Assembly: GCA_030407315.1 (NCBI GenBank)
Contig: JALQPE010002695.1
Span: 16,377 to 80,376, forward strand
Length of the DNA: 64,000 nt
Direction: 5' to 3'
Source: Asparagopsis taxiformis
Taxonomy: Eukaryota; Rhodophyta; Florideophyceae; Bonnemaisoniales; Bonnemaisoniaceae
The notes under the pieces were generated by a model. The model worked only from the letters and a program-made list of their open reading frames with translations, did no database searches and was not told the origin of the DNA. Position numbers and translations under genes: made by a program. How positions within the stretch are numbered: the stretch's first letter is position 1; every line of letters starts with the position of its first letter. Below are positions 28,694 through 37,467 of the stretch, piece after piece.

Positions 28694-31600
28694 TCAGTTA
28701 GCTGGCCAATATTTTCTACCATAGTCAGCAAATATCTCCTCATCAGCTTCAACGTCTCTGGTCAGAACGACCTTGACAGCATGGGGATTCTTGATATTCG
28801 AAGCAAAGTCCGGTTTGTCTATGGCATCGCCTTGTCGAAACTCGGCTGACTGTGTTCGACTCACCTCGGTCGCTTTCTCCGTTCCGTCAATGACCCGACA
28901 ATCATTGAGGTAGCTGGTACAATTATAGACCGCTGGAACGAGCCAGACCTTCCGAACAGGTGCACCCCTCCCTATGTACGTGGTTTCCAATTCCATGTTG
29001 TAGTCCTGGAACCTCTCTCCTGTGCACCCAAATCCTTCCGGGCCGTACATCACTGATCTCTGCGGTTCCGAGTCTCGAATCTTCGCATAGAAAATCGTCC
29101 CGTTGTACCAGCCAATGACCGTCCCCTTCTTCAGTTTCTTCGCCGCGAATACGCCAAACCCACCACCTCTTACCTCCGATTGCGAAACATAGACACCGTA
29201 GAATGCGGCATCAGCAGCCAGAATCGCGTCCGGGTCTATGCTCCAAAACGAGTGCATGTCCTCGGCCGGCCACTGGTCCATAGGCACCCCGCTCAATCTG
29301 TGAAGCATAGACCCGTCCTTCTTCATTGACGCAACGAACACAAGCAGATGGTTCGGCAATGCTGTCACAGCAGGTAAACCTTCTGGTGCATCTGAGATGT
29401 GCTTCTGACGAAGCCTTGGAGCTTTTCCTGTGACCGGTACCGACTCGTCCCCAAGAATACTCTCCACCTCACGCTGCAAGATCCCCCCATATCGCCCGGC
29501 TTTCACCTCACTGACGAAAGCATGCAGTATCCACTCCTGCGATGCATCGTGGCACCTTTTTTCCTTCTCACACCCAATGAACCGACGATACGTACCATCC
29601 CTCAACGTCATACACGCTATGGCTGTGCTGTATGTTCCCGAGAAGAAATCCATCACGATATCGTTCTGCTTCGAAAATCGTTCCAGAAGCTCACGAAGAG
29701 TGGTCAACGCCTTCTGCTCATGGCGCAGTCGGTTGTTCTGCCCATCGTATTGAGCTTCACCAGCCGACAACCTCGGAACGTTGTCAATCGCGTTGGTGAA
29801 CCCAGGGTGCCTCGATATGTCCGGATTGTGCAACCTGTAATCCACCATATCGTATGCAGCCATACCCTTCCCCCGCTTATACGCATGGATAACGAAATCG
29901 TGCATATTATGCAGTGTGCACGTTTTCGTCGATGGATTGGACGTAAAGCTGTGTGGTCGGCGAGATAGCACGACTGGAACACTGTCCACAATCATCTTGC
30001 CAGGCTCGGCATTTCTGATTGCATCCATCCATGCCACGAGTTGGCGCACGCTGGAATAGATTAGAGCATGACCGCCAGGCCGAAGAACTCGAACTATTTC
30101 ACACGCAACACTCGCCAACTCTTCCGGCTCCAGAATATCGTACTCCGAGTTTTCTCTGCCGCCTTCCCGCCTCGTGTTGAATGGAGGATCAGTGAGCACA
30201 AGCTGAACACTGTCCTCCAACACGCCATCTTCCAGGAAACTAATTTTGTCCTCCACCTCTTTGGCTACATCAGTGGCGTCACAATTCACAGTGTGAATGT
30301 AACGCCCCATCACAGCTTCCAGCTTGGTGACATATTCCGGCTTGGTTTCCTTTCCGACGTCAACGAGCGGTGCTTCTGTAGGCGATACAGTGTCAACCTC
30401 CATAGCGTCATCCTCGGCCGCACCTTCTCTTGTTGCTGTTTCGCTAGCAACCGCCGCATTATCGTCCTCTCCACCACCGCGCTCCAGCCTAGCCTTCTTC
30501 CTCTGTGGCTCCAGACTATCCTCTTCTATATCCTCGCTGCCATTGTTTGGCACTGCTGCGGATATTTCCATCTGCGCAGGTGCACCTTCAAGGATGCCAG
30601 GCTCGGGCGTATCCTCAAGACTGTGCAACTCATCCATGGTCAGAGGAAGCTTTCGTTGCTCTCGGGTTCGCAATAACCAAGCCTTCAGCCTCCTCTGACC
30701 ATCCAGGGCATGAGACGTGTTCAACTTGGCTCGCATGAACGAGTTCAAGCCGAACTTGTCAGGAGTGTCGAAAAGCAAGGCTCGAAGTCTCTGCATCAGC
30801 TGACCACGCTCGGCGAACACATTCACCTCAGTGACACATTGGCGTATCGACAGCAGGAAGGCGCTTGTCAATGATCGCAGCCTTGCATCCACAGCCACTG
30901 GAAGGTCGGCACAGAACCCGTTTTCACTGTCTACAGTTTTCGGGACAATGGTCAGGTTTTTCCGATGCTCCTCGACCGCGCAGCCATCAGACCGATTCGG
31001 GAGTGACCTGAAGCAAAGGCTCGCAGGATCGAATACCATGAACGGCCAGCACATCGATTCAACATCCTCATACCCCAACACTCTTGCCCCGGTATCCCAC
31101 GCAGCTAACACACGGTCGACAACAAATCCAAGCTGGTTGGCTTGCGCACTGGATGTTGCAATTCCAACCATTCCACCACCACCAATGGCCCCGGATGTGG
31201 CTCTGGCCCGCCTAGATGGCACACTGCCCATCTCCTTACTGCGAATAGCCAAGATACACTGGCACATCATAACCATCAGCCTCCTGAACCGCTTCTGGCT
31301 AGCCTGCAAAGAATCTTGCATGTCGGATGTAGCGCCGTCTAGAAAGTACCTGCTCGAAAGCAGTTCGCGGTTCAGTGGAGAGGACAATTCTCCGCGGGGT
31401 GTCTTGCCAAACATTTCGACGGCACGAGAACTAGTCACCCCCACCTGTTTCGGAAACTCAACCATCCTCGGAGAATCACCCATCTCTGCATTGAGTCCCC
31501 ATGCATGACAAAACATTTGCCACAGACGCAAATCAATCGCACTCGAATCTTCTGCTCGGTGATACGGCCGAAGCACAGCCAGGATAGACATGCATGAGCT

Positions 31601-32161
31601 GTACTGCGGTTTACCACTCAGGCTTGAAGCAATTTGGCCGCTTGGATCGCAGGACTTGATCCAGCCCAACACATCGGCCATCCTCACAGACGAAATATGA
31701 GCGTACTTGTCCTTTCCGTTTTGGACCCAGTACTCGTCTCTGAGATCAACGGCGATCATCAGATACTCAACAAACATCATGCGCCTTTGCAGGCCTGCAA
31801 TGTCGTTGGATGTCGTCGCTCTCACACGGTCCAGCACAACAGCAGTACTGCTGTTGGTGTCCGCCACGATAGACTCTTCTCGCATAGGAATCGTAACGCC
31901 AGGAGGAAAGACGCCCTTCTCCATTCCACGTACAATTGCCATGCAGCGGTGCGCTCCATCCAATATCTCCAGAACGCCTTCTCGAAACCTGCCAGTCACG
32001 GGATGAGCTGTGTCATAACCGCTGTTGCGAATGCTCTCCATGAGCGCTTCCACATGACTTGCATCAACATCGCGAATCGATACGAATTTGCTGACTTGAT
32101 TGGGGTCGATGAACACCCATCCGTCGTGCTTTTCACCGTGATTGTGGAACGTTCCTTCCAT
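28694..32161 (-). CDS. Locus D: ParB-like + DNA amino-methyltransferase + SET fusion
   Basis: Start set at ATG 32161; three upstream codons begin with TTG. The 1155-aa protein has three recognisable modules. First, a ParB-like domain at about residues 15-85 (VFIDPNQVSKFVSIRDVDASH, then EILDGAHRCMAI). Second, a beta-class-order DNA methyltransferase: motif IV TDPPFNTR near 660, then VLRPGGHALIYSS and NMHDFVIHAYKRG, and motif I-like DIVMDFFSGTYSTAIACM near 835. DPPF is typical of N6-adenine or N4-cytosine enzymes. Third, a C-terminal SET domain at about 990-1158 with RGGGFGVFAAKKLKKGTVIGWYNG, YLNDCR in place of the usual NHSC/NH block, and DVEADEEIFADYGRKYW. SET domains methylate lysines, chiefly on histones. 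An acidic linker and KKARLERGG lie between modules. A protein that could mark both DNA and histones is striking. The ORF is open throughout. Confidence 0.82.
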   Translation of the reverse strand: MEGTFHNHGEKHDGWVFIDPNQVSKFVSIRDVDASHVEALMESIRNSGYDTAHPVTGRFREGVLEILDGAHRCMAIVRGMEKGVFPPGVTIPMREESIVADTNSSTAVVLDRVRATTSNDIAGLQRRMMFVEYLMIAVDLRDEYWVQNGKDKYAHISSVRMADVLGWIKSCDPSGQIASSLSGKPQYSSCMSILAVLRPYHRAEDSSAIDLRLWQMFCHAWGLNAEMGDSPRMVEFPKQVGVTSSRAVEMFGKTPRGELSSPLNRELLSSRYFLDGATSDMQDSLQASQKRFRRLMVMMCQCILAIRSKEMGSVPSRRARATSGAIGGGGMVGIATSSAQANQLGFVVDRVLAAWDTGARVLGYEDVESMCWPFMVFDPASLCFRSLPNRSDGCAVEEHRKNLTIVPKTVDSENGFCADLPVAVDARLRSLTSAFLLSIRQCVTEVNVFAERGQLMQRLRALLFDTPDKFGLNSFMRAKLNTSHALDGQRRLKAWLLRTREQRKLPLTMDELHSLEDTPEPGILEGAPAQMEISAAVPNNGSEDIEEDSLEPQRKKARLERGGGEDDNAAVASETATREGAAEDDAMEVDTVSPTEAPLVDVGKETKPEYVTKLEAVMGRYIHTVNCDATDVAKEVEDKISFLEDGVLEDSVQLVLTDPPFNTRREGGRENSEYDILEPEELASVACEIVRVLRPGGHALIYSSVRQLVAWMDAIRNAEPGKMIVDSVPVVLSRRPHSFTSNPSTKTCTLHNMHDFVIHAYKRGKGMAAYDMVDYRLHNPDISRHPGFTNAIDNVPRLSAGEAQYDGQNNRLRHEQKALTTLRELLERFSKQNDIVMDFFSGTYSTAIACMTLRDGTYRRFIGCEKEKRCHDASQEWILHAFVSEVKAGRYGGILQREVESILGDESVPVTGKAPRLRQKHISDAPEGLPAVTALPNHLLVFVASMKKDGSMLHRLSGVPMDQWPAEDMHSFWSIDPDAILAADAAFYGVYVSQSEVRGGGFGVFAAKKLKKGTVIGWYNGTIFYAKIRDSEPQRSVMYGPEGFGCTGERFQDYNMELETTYIGRGAPVRKVWLVPAVYNCTSYLNDCRVIDGTEKATEVSRTQSAEFRQGDAIDKPDFASNIKNPHAVKVVLTRDVEADEEIFADYGRKYWPAN

Positions 32162-32674
32162 GGCGAACAAAGGTAGAGTTTTTAAGAAAGGGATAGTTGG
32201 TTGCTGCTTGACCAGGGTGGCGCAAAGCAGAAGTTGGTTGTTTAAAACAAAGTGTCAGCGAGTGGTAGCACTTCGGTGGCTGTTTCCTTTCCACCCCTGT
32301 CCGAACCTTTACAAGATAACTACATCGACTGTTAGCTCAATAATCAATGTAATACTAAAGTAATACTCAAAATATTTTTCCATGCAATTTATTGGGCCCC
32401 GTAACATCTCTAAGCGTATCTTTGTAGTCCAATCGTATGCATCCGACATTCACTTCTAGAACGATTATTCACATCAAATTTTATGCTGCAATCAGTTCAT
32501 GGCAGACATCATCCACACTGACGTGTCAATTTTGTCAATTGTCCATTCTATTTCTACACCACCTAAACATCTCTTCTGGACCTTTCCAATCCTCCTAGTA
32601 TATACTACTCTTTAGCAGAAGGTAACGGTTAGGCTTTCACTAATACAACAATTCTATCCCATAGCTATCCCAAC
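32162..32674. promoter_or_regulatory. Shared divergent promoter region of D and E
   Basis: Locus D reads leftward and gene E rightward from this 513-bp gap. AGTATATACTAC near 32596 is a TATA-like palindrome about 75 bp before the E start codon. No ORF of interest is present. Promoter use is inferred from gene orientation only. Confidence 0.4.
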
Positions 32675-34036
32675 ATGCTTCCTCTCGCTCCAAACGACGT
32701 TATAGAAGTTCAATGGGAACTTCGGCCGTTTGGGAGGAAACGAAAAATTGTGTGGTGGTCTGCAATCGTCAAGGAAATTACTCAGGTCAAGACTGAAACA
32801 GACCCATTCCTCCATGCATTGCTCGAATACAAAGCTGAATATGGTTTCGACTCTACCCTTTCTCAAGTCAAGATTTCAGATCGTAACGAGCTCGTCGACA
32901 AGGATTCCGGAAGGGTTCTCCCGTGGCGAAGTGGTGAGCTTCGCAGTATGGACTCACCTGCATCCCCAGCAGAGAGAGACCCGGACTACGGCATTGACCA
33001 CACTCGCCACCGCCACCGCGGCATCCTTCAAGATTGCACTGCGGATCAAATGAAGAAGACCATAGCAGAAATGCTGGCAAGATTGGAAAAGCTGGAGTCA
33101 GCTGCCAAACATCCTCTTCCCCCTCCATTCGATTCCAACAGCTCCATGACCTCCTCTGCTCTGACTGTATGTAGCATTCTGTTTCAGAAGCTTGGTGTGT
33201 ACACGGACAAGCCCCTCTCCCTCCGGATGACAAAATCCGAGCACTCCAGGGGAATGCGACAAACATCGCAAGAAGAAATCAGAGTACAGGCTGACTGCTC
33301 CCTTGCTCAATTCCGCACTATTGCCATTCAATGCAAGGCGAAAGAGAATCGTGACGTTCTCTTCCAGCCGTCCTTTGAGGACATCACCTTTCCCTCTGGA
33401 AATGAGTCGGATCTTTCCATCATTTTCCCCACCTTTCAGGCACTATGTGACTCCATAGGTACCTCGCAACACGGGTTCCAGAAAATATTGGTGAAGAGCA
33501 GGGCGGAACGCGATGGAGGCAGCTCATCGATTGTCCGAATTTTAGGAAATCTAGTCGACGTTGATTGCTCTCATGATGCTCCTTCTTCCGCATTTCTCGT
33601 CGGCTCATCTGCTTACGTCCTGTCCAGCCCAGACCAACGTATGACAGTTCTTTGCAGAGACTCCTACGAGTTTGACCATGTCAACAATACATTTTTACAT
33701 CCCCTATGTCTTAGCCAACTATCACAGTCTAGCATCGTGGACTCTTTCCACCTACGTGATAAGGCTACTGTTACTTATGGAGCAACGTTTTCGTTACTGT
33801 GGAGACGTATTCAGCGCCGAGCTTGTTACAGCACTTTCCAGCCTCTATCAACCGCAGAGACGTTTGGTACACTACATCTACGCTTACCTTGCTGTATTTT
33901 CAGTGGTACTACTACATGCCAGGAGCTTGAAGACATTGGCTATGAGGCTATCTCTCGTCTTGGCTTCAATGCGGATTCAGACACTACCCACCCACCCTCT
34001 CCTCCACCTGCCACCTGCAGTCCGGAGCAAAAATGA
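32675..34036 (+). CDS. Gene E: Tudor/Agenet-like N-terminal domain protein
   Basis: A 453-aa protein. The first 85 residues (NDVIEVQWELRP, KIVWWSAIVKEI, LLEYKAEYGFDSTLSQVKI, GRVLPWR) follow the pattern of small beta-barrel readers such as Tudor/Agenet/SGF29-type domains, which bind methylated lysine or arginine. A short helix (KKTIAEMLARLEKLES) follows. The remaining about 280 residues, with SLLWRRIQRRACYS and a Pro-rich end, match nothing I know. Divergent from D and convergent with F. If the domain call is right, it could read the mark made by the SET module of D; that link is inference. Confidence 0.5.
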   Translation: MLPLAPNDVIEVQWELRPFGRKRKIVWWSAIVKEITQVKTETDPFLHALLEYKAEYGFDSTLSQVKISDRNELVDKDSGRVLPWRSGELRSMDSPASPAERDPDYGIDHTRHRHRGILQDCTADQMKKTIAEMLARLEKLESAAKHPLPPPFDSNSSMTSSALTVCSILFQKLGVYTDKPLSLRMTKSEHSRGMRQTSQEEIRVQADCSLAQFRTIAIQCKAKENRDVLFQPSFEDITFPSGNESDLSIIFPTFQALCDSIGTSQHGFQKILVKSRAERDGGSSSIVRILGNLVDVDCSHDAPSSAFLVGSSAYVLSSPDQRMTVLCRDSYEFDHVNNTFLHPLCLSQLSQSSIVDSFHLRDKATVTYGATFSLLWRRIQRRACYSTFQPLSTAETFGTLHLRLPCCIFSGTTTCQELEDIGYEAISRLGFNADSDTTHPPSPPPATCSPEQK

Positions 34037-34311
34037 TAAAGCACACCTATCCGTAGTTATCCTGTTCCTGGGTATTCCATTCTAGAGCTCCTGTGGCCAT
34101 CAATTTCTAGTAAAGACGGATACCCTCGCCCCTTCCTACTTCGACTATTCCACTACCTGTCTCTGCGCTTTTCCTTCGACTTGACACTATCGTCTGACTG
34201 GTTTCCTGATGTCTCGCATCTATCTACTTCCATCTATTACAAAATTCAACTCAACAGAAATTTTATTTCTTCATTCTTCGTCTACTACACCGAAACTGGT
34301 TTCATCCGATA
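34037..34311. other. Convergent 3' gap between E and F
   Basis: T/C-rich non-coding interval of 275 bp where the convergent genes E and F should terminate. No hairpin cluster of the CTTACAGC family is present here. Confidence 0.4.
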
Positions 34312-35838
34312 CTACTCCCCTTCATTCTCGATTTCATCATCGACGAATACCTTCACATATTCTGCATCTCCTCCGTCCTCTTCCATAGACCTGAAGCTCT
34401 CCTCCAGCACTGATTCCCCCCCATCGTCTACATTCAGTTCTTCATATCTATCACGCGATATAGTCAAAACCTCCTCATTCATGAACCGACTACTCACCCG
34501 CTCCCCGGGAAGAAGCAGTTTCACTGCTTCATTGATTTCCCGGATTTGCGCTCCTTCCACCTCTGTTCCACTTTGAAATTTCAAAATCGTTCGGAACCCG
34601 TATGCAAGTATGTAGATGAATTGCAAGGAGTATTCTGAACGTCGCAGGAACATGTTCTTATCAGAACATTGCGTGTAGGCGACTGCAAAGTTCAGTGCAA
34701 CCTCTACTAAATTGATCCTCCTAGTCAAAAACCTCTTGTCCGGTTCTCCAATTATTTGAACTTCGTACTCGACTTTGAATAGCATTTCTTTTCGCACTGC
34801 AATGAAGTCGCGAAGAATCTTCATATTCTTGTCATCCATTGCTGCACGCTCCGCTGCATTCATTTTCCTCTGCGCCGAGTACAGACTTGGAACTGACTCA
34901 ATGTCCAGCCCACCGTCGTGCAAATGATGCTCCATTCGGACTGAACCTTGAAACCCACTGTATAGAACGAATCCAAGATCTCGGATGAACCGGTTTCGCA
35001 CATGATCTCTGGACTTGTTCATAAACCCGGTCACTGCTGTGAGTGCCGATTTCGTCACAGTGATGCCTACCTCCTTTCTGTGCAACGGCCCATTGTCTCC
35101 AACCTTTCTTCGCTTCTGCTTTCGAGCGGCCCCATCACTTCCCTCGGACGTCCCATGCATTCCATCCATGCGAGCAGAGTCCGTTCCGCGAATTGTCTCC
35201 TCAATGGTCCCGGTAGTCACATACCCCCGCGCCCTCCACCGTTCGATACCTTCCGACGTTCCATTGGAGCTGGAACGGTCTCCTCCCTCTCTGAAAGAAT
35301 TGTTTTGACACGTATTCTTGATTAAAGAGGTCACAACTTGGCAGCGCAATTCAATGTGGTTCCGGCCGGCAAGCGTCCTATTGAACACATCCTTTCGCTC
35401 ATTGCTCTGCCTGGCGAACATCAGCGTATTGATTAGCTGGCATCCGTTGAAATGCCTATCCCTCTTATCCACCATTGCCTTCGTGTACGTTGGAACAACA
35501 GCACACAGCACAGCACACACCATTTCGAACGTGAACGATTTCTCCGCATCCTGCGCAATGCGGAGACGTTCCCTGTCCTTCTCGGAGGCGATCTTCTTCG
35601 GATGTCCTTGTCCCTGGCTCAGAAGCCCATCGACGATGCTCTTGACCTCCTGCATATCGGTGTTTAGCATGGAGACAGTCTTGGCGACATTTCCGAGAGT
35701 CTCGCGTAATTGAATGGTGCTCTTCTCGACGGCATCCATTTTATCACTCAGGGCTTTCAACTCTGCAGTGATGTTCGAAAAGCCCTCACGCGTTATTTCG
35801 GAAAATGCGGCGATGCTTACGGAGGTTTCGGGATTCAT
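34312..35838 (-). CDS. Gene F: coiled-coil protein of unknown function
   Basis: A 508-aa intact ORF from ATG 35838. Residues 10-75 show heptad spacing (GFSNITAELKALSDKMDAVEKS, then LGNVAKTVSMLNTDMQEVKSIVDGLL), a likely coiled coil for oligomerisation. A basic KQKRRKVG near residue 250 could be a nuclear signal. A helical region contains FMNKSRDHVRNRFIRDLGF and a very acidic tail ends the protein. I do not recognise a catalytic motif. As the last gene before the right subterminal repeats, it could be an accessory transposition protein (analogous in position to TnpA of En/Spm), but no sequence evidence supports that. Confidence 0.55.
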   Translation of the reverse strand: MNPETSVSIAAFSEITREGFSNITAELKALSDKMDAVEKSTIQLRETLGNVAKTVSMLNTDMQEVKSIVDGLLSQGQGHPKKIASEKDRERLRIAQDAEKSFTFEMVCAVLCAVVPTYTKAMVDKRDRHFNGCQLINTLMFARQSNERKDVFNRTLAGRNHIELRCQVVTSLIKNTCQNNSFREGGDRSSSNGTSEGIERWRARGYVTTGTIEETIRGTDSARMDGMHGTSEGSDGAARKQKRRKVGDNGPLHRKEVGITVTKSALTAVTGFMNKSRDHVRNRFIRDLGFVLYSGFQGSVRMEHHLHDGGLDIESVPSLYSAQRKMNAAERAAMDDKNMKILRDFIAVRKEMLFKVEYEVQIIGEPDKRFLTRRINLVEVALNFAVAYTQCSDKNMFLRRSEYSLQFIYILAYGFRTILKFQSGTEVEGAQIREINEAVKLLLPGERVSSRFMNEEVLTISRDRYEELNVDDGGESVLEESFRSMEEDGGDAEYVKVFVDDEIENEGE

Positions 35839-36369
35839 CTTGACCTTGCAATTGGAGTTTGCTAAAAGGAGAATTGCTTTGAAGGAAGGATGTCACGCTT
35901 AGTACAGCAGTGTTGTAGCAAATATCATTTCAGTGGATGCATCCATCCTGGTCTACTCTACATAATAATAATGCTTCCCAGTGCTCCGTAACGGTTATTT
36001 TTCATAATTTAGTGGTGGATGGTGCGTATTCTTTCCTTTGCCACCACCCACGTCCTGTGCATACCACACCTCGCTACCAGACTGACGTCTCCTACTAGAC
36101 ACTTTCAATGCAAAGATAGATAGGTATAATTTGAAATGCTAAACTCAACATATTATAGCTACTCTGTACATTCTCTCCTTACGGTGAGACAAACCAGATA
36201 TGTTCTGTTCTCCCAATCTTCCTTTCTACAACGTCCTATTCAGCATCTAGCTTCCCCGCACCCAACTATCTGTAAAGCACCATCACAATTAATATAGTCG
36301 TATACCACACACCATTCCAATATTTACCTTCACACCAACACTATGCTCCATATTTCCTCTAAGTCCACT
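35839..36369. other. Upstream region of gene F
   Basis: Non-coding, A/T- and C-rich; presumed promoter of gene F (minus strand). Nothing else seen. Confidence 0.35.
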
Positions 36370-36744
36370 CCACCAGACAGTGTTGTCAAACAATGCACGG
36401 TACTACCCGCAGACAATACAATTTGCTATCTACACTACTGTCTACAGATTTCCCCAGACAGTGCAGTAATACAGTACAATGTATTGTCTCAGACAGTAAA
36501 ATGTACTGTCTGCACATACTGTCTGGCGGCAACACTTCCGGACAGTAAAATTTACTGTTCTGGACAGTAAATTTTACTGTTTTTGGTACTGTCCAGATTT
36601 CGTGCCAGTTTACTGCTGCAGCAGTATTCTGAAATTTCCAGACAGTAAATTTTACTGTCTCCGCGCACTGTCTTGGCCAGACAGTAATTTTTACTGTCTC
36701 AGACAGTAAATTTACTGTCTGTTTTCATTCTCAACACCGTAGTG
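36370..36744. repeat. Right subterminal palindromes and right TIR of the giant element
   Basis: Dense GACAGTAAA/TTTACTGTC inverted units (for example CAGACAGTAAATTTTACTGTCT near 36641) in the same family as 11754-12130, ending in AACACCGTAGTG, the inverse of the left terminus. The last 18 bp, with four flanking bases, form TCAACACCGTAGTGTTGA, itself a palindrome. Confidence 0.78.
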
Positions 36745-37467
36745 TTGAGGATGTACCAGTTTAGGTCAAGTGAAAATATCACTGCATAGTCTCATTCATA
36801 CAAATAGTTCTTATTTGACGCTTGGCATTGCCAAGTAATCACTCAGCCTTTACTATCATGATTACATGATATCGTAATGTGATTGTGATCAGATTGTGAT
36901 GAATAAAGAGTCATCATTGGTTCAAAACGACAGAACCTTGTTCGAGAAAGGAAGCTTATATAAGCCACATTTTCAATCAGTTTCAGGCTCTATTATATTC
37001 GAGGAAATGCGAATTCATTACGGGGACTTCAGATTATTCATTGGTAGAAAGTTACTAAGACACCTATTATGCTATGACAGCCTTTAATAGAAACAAAGAA
37101 GGGCTTGAAATCAGGTTTGGGTTCAGATTAGTAAACGTCATGGAGGTGTTTTTACTTCGAAGCAATCAGTTGAGATCCGAGATTGCATCGCCTGTATTCC
37201 AGGCTGAGTTGAACTTGGATGTCATAACATTCAAGTACCGCGGTATTCAGTACTTCACATCACTGAATCTTGTAGATTCACCAACTCATTGAGCTCTCTC
37301 CCCGAGATAAACGGGCCTGTCAAATAAACTTCGGAACGATACTTTAACTCTTCGTGAAACATTCTAATCCAACTACGCATAAATATTCGTAAATGGGTGC
37401 TATTTTCAATAGAACAAAGCACTCATAACTTATACACGCCAGAGGTACATATTATTTCTGGGATGAA
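36745..37467. other. Interval before the second TNP2-like gene
   Basis: A/T-rich; short ORFs of 63 and 72 codons lack family signals. It may contain the left end and promoter of the decayed second CACTA-like element, but I could not find a matching terminal repeat. Confidence 0.3.

Larger units (their letters stand above)
11754..36744. mobile_element. Giant CACTA-type DNA transposon with epigenetic cargo (about 25 kb)
   Basis: The left end reads CACTACGGTGTTAAAAAG and the right end is the inverse, ending AACACCGTAGTG at 36744, giving a 12-bp perfect TIR that begins with CACTA. Both ends have several hundred bp of subterminal GACAGTA/TACTGTC palindromes, a hallmark of CACTA (En/Spm) elements and the usual transposase-binding region. 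Inside are a TNP2-like transposase (14292), loci B, C and D, a Tudor-like gene (32675), a coiled-coil gene (34312) and four clusters of nested palindromes. Internal copia insertions are absent and most ORFs are open, so the element looks fairly young. No 3-bp target duplication matches (TAT versus TTG); the two ends could in principle belong to different insertions. Border assignment is inference; the end structure is seen. Confidence 0.7.

Noticed and set aside
11754..36744. Giant-virus insertion (methyltransferase, SET and dioxygenase genes occur in large DNA viruses)
   Set aside because: No capsid, packaging ATPase or polymerase gene is present and the block has CACTA ends with a TNP2-like transposase.
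36735..36754. 3-bp target duplication for the giant element
   Set aside because: Left flank TAT and right flank TTG do not match, so no duplication can be claimed.
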